Positions 46,275 to 54,272 of a stretch of DNA of 64,000 nucleotides are shown piece after piece. The DNA is from Mucilaginibacter sp. 44-25 (lineage in GTDB: Bacteria > Bacteroidota > Bacteroidia > Sphingobacteriales > Sphingobacteriaceae). The first letter of the stretch is position 1; each line of letters opens with the position of its first letter. The notes under the pieces are model-generated. The model was not told the origin of the DNA. It did no database searches and was given only the letters and a program-made list of their open reading frames with translations. The position numbers and the translations under genes are program-made. The stretch lies in the NCBI GenBank assembly GCA_001898335.1, contig MKTS01000001.1:434001-498000 (forward strand), given 5' to 3'.

Positions 46275-47477
46275 ATGAAACGTTCAGGAAGTGCCGACCT
46301 GCCTCTACATTACGGTTATGTTCCGCTTTGGCTTGCCGAACGCATGGCCAAATTGGGGCTTGCCGTGGTAGAAAGCATTGTACTTGATTATGGGAAGGAT
46401 GAGGTGCTAAGGCGCTTAAGCGACCCTTTCTGGTTTCAAAGCCTCGGTGCCGTTATGGGCATGGACTGGCATTCGTCTGGTATTACTACTTCGGTTATGG
46501 GTGCCTTAAAAAAGGCCGTTAATCCGCGCAGTCGCGAACTGGGTATCTACATTTGCGGCGGTAAAGGCAAACACTCCACCAGGACGCCTGCCGAACTTTT
46601 AAACGTTTGTAACCTTACCGGCCTAAATGGCGATGAATTGGTGAGATGCAGCAAGCTAAGCGCCAAGGTAGATAATACTGCCATACAGGATGGCTTTCAG
46701 TTATACACACACAATTTTATTTTAAGTGATAACGGTAAATGGACTGTAGTACAGCAAGGTATGAGCGATGCCAGCCGCACGGCACGCAGGTACCACTGGC
46801 ACTCCGAACAGTTAACTTCTTTTGTAGAAGACCCGCATACTTCTATTTACGGCAAAAATGAAGGTTACATCCTCAACATGGCCGATAAACAAGCCGGCAG
46901 TTCGCGCAAGGCTGTTATGCAGATAGCGACCGAAAAACCCGAACTGATGCTTAAAGAGATACGCCAACTGGTTATGCCCGGTCACCACGATGTTCGCGCT
47001 AAAGATGTAGATCTGAAGAGGCTCGGCGCTGTACTTTGGCTGGCTCATGAAAAACAACCTCAGGACTTTGAAGATCTGCTGATGCTGCAGGGCCTCGGCC
47101 CACGCACCTTGCAGTCGCTGGCGTTGGTAAGCGAAGTAATACATGGTACGCCATCACGATTTAAGGACCCGGCAAGGTTTTCATTCGCGCATGGCGGTAA
47201 GGACGGGCATCCGTTTCCGGTACCCACCAAAGTTTATGATGAAACCATAGGCACGCTGCAAAACGCCATACAAAAGGCTAAACTCGGGCATACGGAAAAG
47301 CATGAGGCTATTAAAAGGCTCACCCAAATTGCTCAGTCTGCCGAACAAGATTTTACGCCTAATGCTAATTTTGAGCAGGTGATTGAGGAAGAAAGAAAAC
47401 AATCATGGCGTTATGGCGGTCGTACGGTGTTTGGCAAGGAAAAACCGCCGCATAACCAGCAACTTAAATTATTTTAG
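46275..47477 (+). CDS. DUF763 domain protein
   Basis: A 400-residue soluble protein of the DUF763 family, which is spread among archaea, thermophiles and some Bacteroidota and has no known role. The N-terminus RSGSADLPLHYGYVPLWLAE, the LGIYICGGKGKHSTRTPAEL block and the C-terminal FSFAHGGKDGHPFPVPTKVY are family hallmarks. Residues 270-288, LQGLGPRTLQSLALVSE, look like a helix-hairpin-helix of the GxGxxT type, suggesting DNA binding. The protein is rich in conserved His, Arg and Asp (GMDWHSSGITTS), compatible with a nuclease or nucleotide-binding activity, which is inference. It is convergent with DUF4142, with a 9-base overlap. Confidence 0.85.
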   Translation: MKRSGSADLPLHYGYVPLWLAERMAKLGLAVVESIVLDYGKDEVLRRLSDPFWFQSLGAVMGMDWHSSGITTSVMGALKKAVNPRSRELGIYICGGKGKHSTRTPAELLNVCNLTGLNGDELVRCSKLSAKVDNTAIQDGFQLYTHNFILSDNGKWTVVQQGMSDASRTARRYHWHSEQLTSFVEDPHTSIYGKNEGYILNMADKQAGSSRKAVMQIATEKPELMLKEIRQLVMPGHHDVRAKDVDLKRLGAVLWLAHEKQPQDFEDLLMLQGLGPRTLQSLALVSEVIHGTPSRFKDPARFSFAHGGKDGHPFPVPTKVYDETIGTLQNAIQKAKLGHTEKHEAIKRLTQIAQSAEQDFTPNANFEQVIEEERKQSWRYGGRTVFGKEKPPHNQQLKLF

Positions 47478-47993
47478 ATCGGTACAAATGGTATTAGCTA
47501 CTTTAAAATGCGCTTCGAGCTTGGGTAGCGTTTCCTCCGCAAAATCCTGAATATCTCCGCTGGTATTATTGATGGCGTTCTTAAACAAGGCGATGGCTTT
47601 CTCATGATCGTTGACCATTACCTGCGCGTAAGCCTTATCAAATCCTTCACCTTTTGGCATTTTCTCAAGGCTTTGCAATGATTGCTGATGAATAGTACTC
47701 AATTGATCACTTAACGTGATGTGGTATTTGTCGGCAAGTTTTTTTATGTCGGCACCGGCGCTGTTATGGTGAGCAACAATCGCTTTTGCCATACTAATGA
47801 TAGCCGTATCACCAGTTCTTTGCAGTGCAAGCTGCGATAACTTTATCTCTGCCAAGGCATCTTCATTGGCTGCCTGCACAAAAGTCACCGCATCAGCATC
47901 AATACTTTTATTGTAGTTTTTACCTTTCCGGTTATTACAAGCCAGTATCTCTAAAAACATTACAAGCAGTAATACAGCGCCAAATCTTCTCAT
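47469..47993 (-). CDS. DUF4142 lipoprotein
   Basis: A 174-residue lipoprotein of the DUF4142 family. Signal and lipobox are FGAVLLLVMFLEILAC. The mature part is a ferritin-like four-helix bundle: FVQAANEDALAEIKLSQLAL, AIVAHHNSAGADIKKLADKY, FDKAYAQVMVNDHEKAIALF, with His residues placed as in DUF4142/PA2201-like proteins. It lies in the periplasm or outer membrane. The function is not known. The gene's 3' end overlaps the convergent DUF763 gene by 9 bases. Confidence 0.85.
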   Translation of the reverse strand: MRRFGAVLLLVMFLEILACNNRKGKNYNKSIDADAVTFVQAANEDALAEIKLSQLALQRTGDTAIISMAKAIVAHHNSAGADIKKLADKYHITLSDQLSTIHQQSLQSLEKMPKGEGFDKAYAQVMVNDHEKAIALFKNAINNTSGDIQDFAEETLPKLEAHFKVANTICTDLK

Positions 47994-48068
47994 ATAGCTA
48001 TCTTAACTTAATAAGTAACTAACAAAATTTGGCACTATGAGTTTGATAGCCTTACAAATACTTTTACG

Positions 48069-50642
48069 CTAAGCCAGGTTACGGCCGGCGTTTACAATAC
48101 CATAAACTGTACGTATCACCAGCTTATTGTAAACACCTGTCAGTTCCTCGTCTGTTGTTTCATTCAGGCGCAGCAGCGCGTAGTGTTGTATAATCACCAG
48201 AGGCAGCACAATACGTTCGCGCACGGCAATGGAACGTCTGTCAACAGGGTATTCTTCCATTAGCACGGCCGTACCGGTGAGCTGTAATAACATATCGCGG
48301 GTTAACTCATATTCGGCTTTAAGACCTTTCCAGAATTTGCTGAACTTTTTATCATTAGCCATGTAGGCGGTAACCCTGAAATCTGATTTAGACATGGACA
48401 TCATGCAATTATCCAGCATGGTCTTAAAAAAGCCCGAGCGGTGGTATAACTCCCGCACTTCATGCCATTGGCCGCTCTCTTTCATTTGCTTTAGGGCGGT
48501 ACCCACGCCGTAAAATCCCGGAATATTCTGTTTAAGCTGGCTCCAGGATGTTACGAAACTAATGGCCCGCAGATCTTCCAGTTTTAGTTTAGCTCCGGGG
48601 TTACGTTTAGTTGGCCTGCTGCTGATATTGATCTGGGATAACAGCTTCAACGGGCTAAACTTTTCCAGATATTCCATAAATAGCGGATGCTCGCGCAGCT
48701 CCATAAATAGTTTATGGCTGCTTTCGGCCATGTTGGAAATAAGCGATTTATGCTTCTCATCAAGCAGGTCAAAATGGTTGGGGTGCAGGGCAGAGGTTAC
48801 GCCCGCGCTAATGAGCTGTTCGGTGTTAAAACGGGCCGTTTCAACAGAACCATATTGCGAACTTACCGTTTGCCCCTGTATGGTTAACTGGATATGATCG
48901 TTAGCTATCTCTTTGCCCATAGACGCATAAAAGCGATGAGTTTTACCGCCACCACGAGCAGGCGGGCCGCCACGGCCATCAAAAAATGCCAGTTGTATAC
49001 CGTGCTTACGTGCCATAGCGGTAAGTTCAACTTTGGCCTTATATATGCTCCAGTTAGCCATCAGGTAGCCGCCATCCTTGGTACTGTCGCTAAAGCCCAG
49101 CATAATGGTTTGCTTGTTTCCGCGCTTTTTAAGGTGAGCCTTGTAGAAAGGGTGGGTGTACAGGCGCTCCATTACCTCGCTGGCGTGCTTAAGGTCGTTA
49201 ACGGTCTCAAACAATGGCATAAAATCAATACTCAGCTTATCCTTTTCCCAGCCACTCCATAAAAACAGGGCTATGAGCTGCAAAATATCTGATGCCTGCT
49301 GGCAATTGCTGATAATAAAACGCTGACAGCCTTTTTCACCATTACTGTGTTGTATCTGTTTTACCAGCCTGATGGTGTCCAGCGTATCGCGTATGAGGGG
49401 CTCAGCCGTTTCGGGGCATTTAAAATCGGCCTGGTTAAATGGCAGGCTCTTAATTTTAGCCGCCTCATCCATCTCTTCGTAATTTTTGGGTACGCCGGTA
49501 TATACTTTTTCCGTGGTATATTTAAACACATTGCGTAACACACGGCTATCCTGCCTTATGTCGAGCGTGGCGAAATAGCTTCCAAAAAGCTTTACTTTTT
49601 GAATGAGGTTATCTACCACGCTTACAAACAAACCATCGTGCTCTTTTACCAATGTTTCGCGCATATCGCGAAGCGTTTTGAGTAGCTCGGGCTGCAGATC
49701 CTTTGGATTCTCCTGCGGGTTAAAAGCATTATCATACAGCAAGCTTTCCAGGCGGGCAATGGTATCGGTAAAGCCACGGAAAGTGATGCGGCGCTTCAGG
49801 TTCCTGAAATCGCGGTAATAACACCTGTATATGATCTGCCGCAGCATAGACGATACCGAACGCGTAGTTTCTGTGGTCACATTTGGGTTACCATCCCTAT
49901 CGCCACCGGGCCAGAAACCCAGCTCCAGTACGTTGGCATTCCCCTCAATATCAAATTCATCCTCTAATTTTGATTGTATTGACGATAACGCGTTGTAGAA
50001 AATATTTTCGAGGAACCACACCAGGCTGGCCGCTTCATCAACCGGCGTAGGCGATGTTTTGTTGAAGAATGGCGTTTTACCTAACTGCTGCAGTAAGGCA
50101 TCAATGGTGGATATGTCGTTGGCTTTAAGTGCCTCAATAAGATCAGTCATAATACCCAGCACGCTTCCCGGGTAAAATTGTGTAGGGTGTGCGGTTAATA
50201 CCAGCCTGAGCGAAAAATCCTGTAATTGTTTGCTGATTTGCGCACGCGCCTCCTCGCTTTGCGAGGCCTGCTGTATGAGGCTTTGCAATGTACCGGTATC
50301 GTCCCCACGGCCTACCTTGTTAAAGAGCGAATCTTCAATGGCATCAAATAATACCACCTGGCGCTCAATATATTGTATAAACCTGAACAACCGGTTCAGC
50401 TCTTCGCGATGATCAATACCGGGTACATATGTTTTAAAAAATGATTCGATGATCTCCACCGGGGATAGCTGTTCGGCGGCTCCTTTTTCACAATGTGAGC
50501 TAAAAAAGGGCAGCAATATCCCTATCTCCTTTACCTGGTAAAACGGAAGCGTTTGAAATAAACTGTTGTACAGCTCAAAACGTTTAACCACCTCATGGTT
50601 AAATACAGTTTCTTTTTGGCTTAGCCTTAAGGTTGATGGCAT
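48069..50642 (-). CDS. ppc: Phosphoenolpyruvate carboxylase (variant Bacteroidota type)
   Basis: PEP carboxylase adds bicarbonate to phosphoenolpyruvate to make oxaloacetate, refilling the citric acid cycle. The 857-residue length suits the bacterial enzyme. The catalytic His lies at 152 in VLTAHPTQFYPG; other core motifs are GFWPGGDRDGNPNVT, MLGFSDSTKDGGYL and the loop FFDGRGGPPARGGGKTH. Compared with the E. coli enzyme, TAHPTE reads TAHPTQ, the loop reads GPPARGGGK, and the C-terminus ends in NAGRNLA instead of the usual NTG. I recall these changes in the Bacteroidota group. Activity is likely but regulation may differ. Monocistronic on the minus strand. Confidence 0.9.
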   Translation of the reverse strand: MPSTLRLSQKETVFNHEVVKRFELYNSLFQTLPFYQVKEIGILLPFFSSHCEKGAAEQLSPVEIIESFFKTYVPGIDHREELNRLFRFIQYIERQVVLFDAIEDSLFNKVGRGDDTGTLQSLIQQASQSEEARAQISKQLQDFSLRLVLTAHPTQFYPGSVLGIMTDLIEALKANDISTIDALLQQLGKTPFFNKTSPTPVDEAASLVWFLENIFYNALSSIQSKLEDEFDIEGNANVLELGFWPGGDRDGNPNVTTETTRSVSSMLRQIIYRCYYRDFRNLKRRITFRGFTDTIARLESLLYDNAFNPQENPKDLQPELLKTLRDMRETLVKEHDGLFVSVVDNLIQKVKLFGSYFATLDIRQDSRVLRNVFKYTTEKVYTGVPKNYEEMDEAAKIKSLPFNQADFKCPETAEPLIRDTLDTIRLVKQIQHSNGEKGCQRFIISNCQQASDILQLIALFLWSGWEKDKLSIDFMPLFETVNDLKHASEVMERLYTHPFYKAHLKKRGNKQTIMLGFSDSTKDGGYLMANWSIYKAKVELTAMARKHGIQLAFFDGRGGPPARGGGKTHRFYASMGKEIANDHIQLTIQGQTVSSQYGSVETARFNTEQLISAGVTSALHPNHFDLLDEKHKSLISNMAESSHKLFMELREHPLFMEYLEKFSPLKLLSQINISSRPTKRNPGAKLKLEDLRAISFVTSWSQLKQNIPGFYGVGTALKQMKESGQWHEVRELYHRSGFFKTMLDNCMMSMSKSDFRVTAYMANDKKFSKFWKGLKAEYELTRDMLLQLTGTAVLMEEYPVDRRSIAVRERIVLPLVIIQHYALLRLNETTDEELTGVYNKLVIRTVYGIVNAGRNLA

Positions 50643-50791
50643 ACGGTAATTTTTAACAGGTGAAATTGGTATATAACGGCGTGAATTTAATTATCTAAAA
50701 TTAAAATACGTCATAAAGTATTAAATTATTAATAATAAGGTCAATTTAATGCGATAATGATTAGTATAAACTTAGCGGCAAAATATTTGTT

Positions 50792-50799
50792 TAGTTTTG
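50792..50799 (+). promoter_or_regulatory. Promoter -7 box of the FUSC gene
   Basis: TAGTTTTG fits TAnnTTTG, 31 bases upstream of the FUSC ATG. No TTTG at the -33 distance. Confidence 0.4.
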
Positions 50800-50830
50800 C
50801 ATCACAAATATCCAGCCCAACAAAATATCC

Positions 50831-52996
50831 ATGAAGAGCCAGCAGCGCGAAATAAAAAGCTTTTTTTACAGCCAATATTTTTCTGATGGCCTGCGCATGA
50901 CCATGGGGATACTTATCCCTACACTGGTAATGATGGAACTGGGTGATTTTGATACCGGTTTAACCCTCTCTTTAGGAGCGCTTTGTATTTGCACTATTGA
51001 CACTCCCGGCCCGCTTACACACAAGCGCAATGGTATGGCCATTGGCAACCTGTTGTTGTTATTGGTAGCCCTTACAACGGGTTACGCGCGCATGAATGTG
51101 GTTGCCCTGGCTATTGAAATTACCATTTTCGCTTTCCTGTTCTCCATGCTTACGGTTTATGGTAACCGGGCAGCATCAGTAGGTACATCGTCTCTGCTCA
51201 TCATGATATTTATGATGGACAAGCATTTACCGCCGGAGGAGGTACCCGGGTTTAGCCTTACGCTACTGGCGGGTGGTATATGGTACATGCTGTTCGCCAT
51301 TATATTTTTCGGGATAAGGCCTTACCGCGCCGCTCAGCAAACATTGGGAGAAAACGTAGCCGATATTGCCAACTTTCTGCGCATTAAGGCAGATTTTTAT
51401 GATACCAGAACAGATATAGACGAGAACTACAAAAAGCTGGTACTATCACAGATACAGGTGAGCAACCACCAGGACGCGGTGCGTGAAATACTGTTTAAAA
51501 GCCGCATGCTGGTAAAAGAATCGACTCCGGCAAGCCGCATACTGGTGCTTACCTTTAATGACCTGGTTGATATGTTTGAGCAGATCATGGCTACCCACTA
51601 TGATTATGCTTATATCCGCGAGAAATTTGAACACACCGGCATATTGACTGACATCAGCCGGTTTCTGCACATCGTAGGGGATGATCTGGATAACATCGGC
51701 TATGCGGTGCTGGCCAACACGAGGCCTCAAAAACTAAGTAACCTCGACCTGCAACTGGAAAGGCTGAAGGTGAAGATAGATGAGGTAGGTGCCGATGAAA
51801 AAGAAACCAGCAACCTGGTACTAAAAAAGATATTAATTAACCTGCGCGACCTTGTGGGTCGTATCGGCAATATTTATAAGTATTATCATTCCAAAGCTTC
51901 TGACGGGCTGGTACAGAGTAAGCCGGGTGTTGAATACTCCAAATTTGTAGCCCAGCTTGACTTTGCCCCCCATATATTTACCGATAACCTTACGCTAAAA
52001 TCGGGCGCTTTTAAACATGCCCTGCGGGTAGCGCTGGTGTGTTTGGTTGGTTTTATAACGGCCAAGAATTTCTCCCTTGGCGGGCATAGTTATTGGGTAC
52101 TGCTTACCATTATCGTGATCCTAAAACCCGGTTTCAGCCTTTCAAAACAGCGTAATTACCAGCGTTTGATCGGCACCATTGCCGGCGGGGTGATCGGGGT
52201 GCTGATATTGAACCTGATACCTGATAAAACGGCCCAGTTTGTTATACTGGTGGTGTTGATGATAGGCACCTACAGCTTTTCGAGGCTCAATTATATAGTA
52301 TCTGTTATACTCATGACGCCTTACGTGCTCTTGTTGTTTAAGTTTTTGGGAGTGGGCATTTTAGATGTGGCACAGGAGCGTATTATTGACACGATAATAG
52401 GGTCGGGCATTGCATTTTTAGCCAGTTATCTTATTTTCCCCACCTGGGAATTTCAGCAAGTGAGCGATAGCCTTAAGATGGCCATCACTGCCAATTTGAA
52501 TTACCTGCGTAAAATATCAGACAGCCTATCGGGCATTGAAGTCAGCTTGACCGAATATAAATTAGCGCGTAAGGATGTATATGTAAGCTCGGCCAACTTA
52601 TCTGCCGTGTTTGAGCGTATGACCTCGGAGCCTAAGAGCAAACAGCGAAATATTAAAGATCTGCACAAGTTTGTAGTACTCAACCACATTTTGGCTTCAT
52701 ATACGGCTAATATCGCATCGGCTTTGGTACTTAATCGACCTAAAAATACACATGCCGATATGCAAAAACTGGTAAAACGCAGTATCGCAACCCTTAGGGA
52801 CACACAAAGGAAGTTAAGCGCCGAAGTAGTTACCAGCCAACCACCCGAAGATAACAGCAAGTCAAACCCAGCCACAAAAACCGAGGCGCCACAAATACCT
52901 TTAAATGCCGATGAGAAGCTGATGAAAGAGCAACTCGGCTTTATTAATAAGATTTCCGTCGATATAGCTAAGGTTACGGAAGCTGTACTAATCTAA
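50831..52996 (+). CDS. FUSC family inner membrane protein (YccS/YhfK-like)
   Basis: A 721-residue protein with two membrane bundles, an N-terminal one at residues 15-165 and a second at about 395-520, separated and followed by long cytoplasmic coiled-coil regions. This is the YccS/YhfK layout of the FUSC superfamily (relatives of aromatic acid efflux protein AaeB). The second bundle holds HSYWVLLTIIVILKPGFSLS and RLIGTIAGGVIGVL, the hallmark of the family. The substrate is unknown; export of aromatic acids or envelope compounds is possible. Transcribed alone, with a promoter box 31 bases upstream; ends 2 bases from the convergent PRC-barrel gene. Confidence 0.88.
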   Translation: MKSQQREIKSFFYSQYFSDGLRMTMGILIPTLVMMELGDFDTGLTLSLGALCICTIDTPGPLTHKRNGMAIGNLLLLLVALTTGYARMNVVALAIEITIFAFLFSMLTVYGNRAASVGTSSLLIMIFMMDKHLPPEEVPGFSLTLLAGGIWYMLFAIIFFGIRPYRAAQQTLGENVADIANFLRIKADFYDTRTDIDENYKKLVLSQIQVSNHQDAVREILFKSRMLVKESTPASRILVLTFNDLVDMFEQIMATHYDYAYIREKFEHTGILTDISRFLHIVGDDLDNIGYAVLANTRPQKLSNLDLQLERLKVKIDEVGADEKETSNLVLKKILINLRDLVGRIGNIYKYYHSKASDGLVQSKPGVEYSKFVAQLDFAPHIFTDNLTLKSGAFKHALRVALVCLVGFITAKNFSLGGHSYWVLLTIIVILKPGFSLSKQRNYQRLIGTIAGGVIGVLILNLIPDKTAQFVILVVLMIGTYSFSRLNYIVSVILMTPYVLLLFKFLGVGILDVAQERIIDTIIGSGIAFLASYLIFPTWEFQQVSDSLKMAITANLNYLRKISDSLSGIEVSLTEYKLARKDVYVSSANLSAVFERMTSEPKSKQRNIKDLHKFVVLNHILASYTANIASALVLNRPKNTHADMQKLVKRSIATLRDTQRKLSAEVVTSQPPEDNSKSNPATKTEAPQIPLNADEKLMKEQLGFINKISVDIAKVTEAVLI

Positions 52997-52998
52997 TG

Positions 52999-53460
52999 TT
53001 AGTCCTTCTTAGCGTAAAACTTGGTTTGCGCTACATGTAATGAACCGGGTGGGATAGGAGCGTCGCGTTCCGGAATGTCTAAAGCACGCCTTATCGTATT
53101 GTCTGTATCTTTATTGATCTCACGCCCACGCTCATAAATCGGTAAATATTCTAATGTGGTGGTACTTATACCCGGAAGTTTAACTACATCCTTTTCCAGG
53201 TCAAAAACAGCGATATCAATCGGGATAACTACACGGCCATCATCAAGGCCCGCGTTATTGTTCTCCATATCCAAAATAATATAACGTACTTTCCTGGTAT
53301 CGGCGTTAAACAAAAGGTCGTATACTTCACCCACTTTGTTTTGGTGGGTATCTAAAACATCCCAGCCCATAACATTGGGTTGGCTGTCAACTATTTCAAA
53401 ATCGCTCTCGCTTAATTCTTCAAGGTGGCCGTAGTCGGCGCTGTTATCTGCAAAATCCAT
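52999..53460 (-). CDS. PRC-barrel domain protein
   Basis: A 153-residue cytoplasmic protein with a PRC-barrel domain. PNVMGWDVLDTHQNKVGEVY, LLFNADTRKVRYIILDME and DDGRVVIPIDIAVFD form the barrel strands. PRC-barrels occur in photosynthetic reaction centre H subunits and RimM and bind protein or RNA partners. The C-terminal part adds YERGREINKDTDNTIRRAL and PERDAPIPP, a known stress-associated arrangement in Bacteroidota. It lies 22 bases after the OmpA gene and is probably co-transcribed. Exact role unknown. Confidence 0.85.
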   Translation of the reverse strand: MDFADNSADYGHLEELSESDFEIVDSQPNVMGWDVLDTHQNKVGEVYDLLFNADTRKVRYIILDMENNNAGLDDGRVVIPIDIAVFDLEKDVVKLPGISTTTLEYLPIYERGREINKDTDNTIRRALDIPERDAPIPPGSLHVAQTKFYAKKD

Positions 53461-53482
53461 TTTGTTAATATGTTAAGGTAAA

Positions 53483-54133
53483 TTACTGCGCTGCCTTATT
53501 GGGGAAGGCAACAAGTTCAACACTTCGGTTAAGCGCTCTTCCGCTTTCGGTGCTGTTGCGGGCCACAGGTTGCTGCTCGCCAAGAGAATGCACCGAAACC
53601 TGGTCGTCGGGTAAGCCGCCTTTTTTATTGAGCCATTCTTTTACCGCCCGGGCCCTTGCTTCGCCCAATGCCTTATTCGAACCTGCGTTGCCTACAGAAT
53701 CAGTATGCCCATAAACACCTATATTAGCGTCTTTATAGCGTTTAATAAGCGAAGAAGCAACTTGCCTCAGGGTAACTTCTGATGAAGGCTGCAAAGTGCT
53801 TTGGCCTTTCTTAAAAAGGATGTTCTCACCCAGGCTGTAAATAGTATACTGGTCGTTACCCTTCACAATAATTGCCGTATCGGTTATTTCATCATATTGT
53901 TCTTTGGGAATATTCAAGTCTATCTTATTCCAGTCGGGCTGGGTGGTTACAATTACGTTGCTATCCTTTTTAGTGCTGTTTTGCGCAGTGGTGTCAGTAG
54001 CGTCCACTCTTAAAGGAGAAGTCCGGTTGCATCCGTTATATAACAACACAGCTGCTCCTACAGCCAATACAAAAAATATTATCCACAGCCAGGTTGAACT
54101 ATGCTTTTTAGGCTGTACATCTAATTGTGCCAT
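53483..54133 (-). CDS. OmpA family protein with N-terminal anchor
   Basis: A 216-residue protein with one N-terminal helix (TWLWIIFFVLAVGAAVLLY), a linker, and a C-terminal OmpA domain that binds peptidoglycan diaminopimelate. The domain contains ILFKKGQSTLQPSSEVTLRQ, NIGVYGHTDSVGNAGSNKAL, the RARAVKEWL helix and NRSVELVAFP at the end. With the single anchor it is probably tethered in the inner membrane facing the periplasm rather than a beta-barrel outer membrane protein. It precedes the PRC-barrel gene by 22 bases and diverges from the BatA gene across 139 bases. Confidence 0.88.
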   Translation of the reverse strand: MAQLDVQPKKHSSTWLWIIFFVLAVGAAVLLYNGCNRTSPLRVDATDTTAQNSTKKDSNVIVTTQPDWNKIDLNIPKEQYDEITDTAIIVKGNDQYTIYSLGENILFKKGQSTLQPSSEVTLRQVASSLIKRYKDANIGVYGHTDSVGNAGSNKALGEARARAVKEWLNKKGGLPDDQVSVHSLGEQQPVARNSTESGRALNRSVELVAFPNKAAQ

Positions 54134-54272
54134 ATTCGTAATTTTATTAGCAGATAAGCATAAACCACGCCAAACTATACAATATAGTTACTTCATCTTA
54201 CCAGAGCTTTATAGTCAGGCTTCTCTAACGAAATTATTGGCTGCAGTGCGCATTAATTCGCACATTTGTTTA

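Noticed and set aside
53904..54272. Upstream extension of the BatA-type gene by 123 codons
   Set aside because: It runs antisense through the OmpA gene, and the BatA family N-terminus (FLYPTFLWSLSALAIP) starts just after the ATG at 54273.
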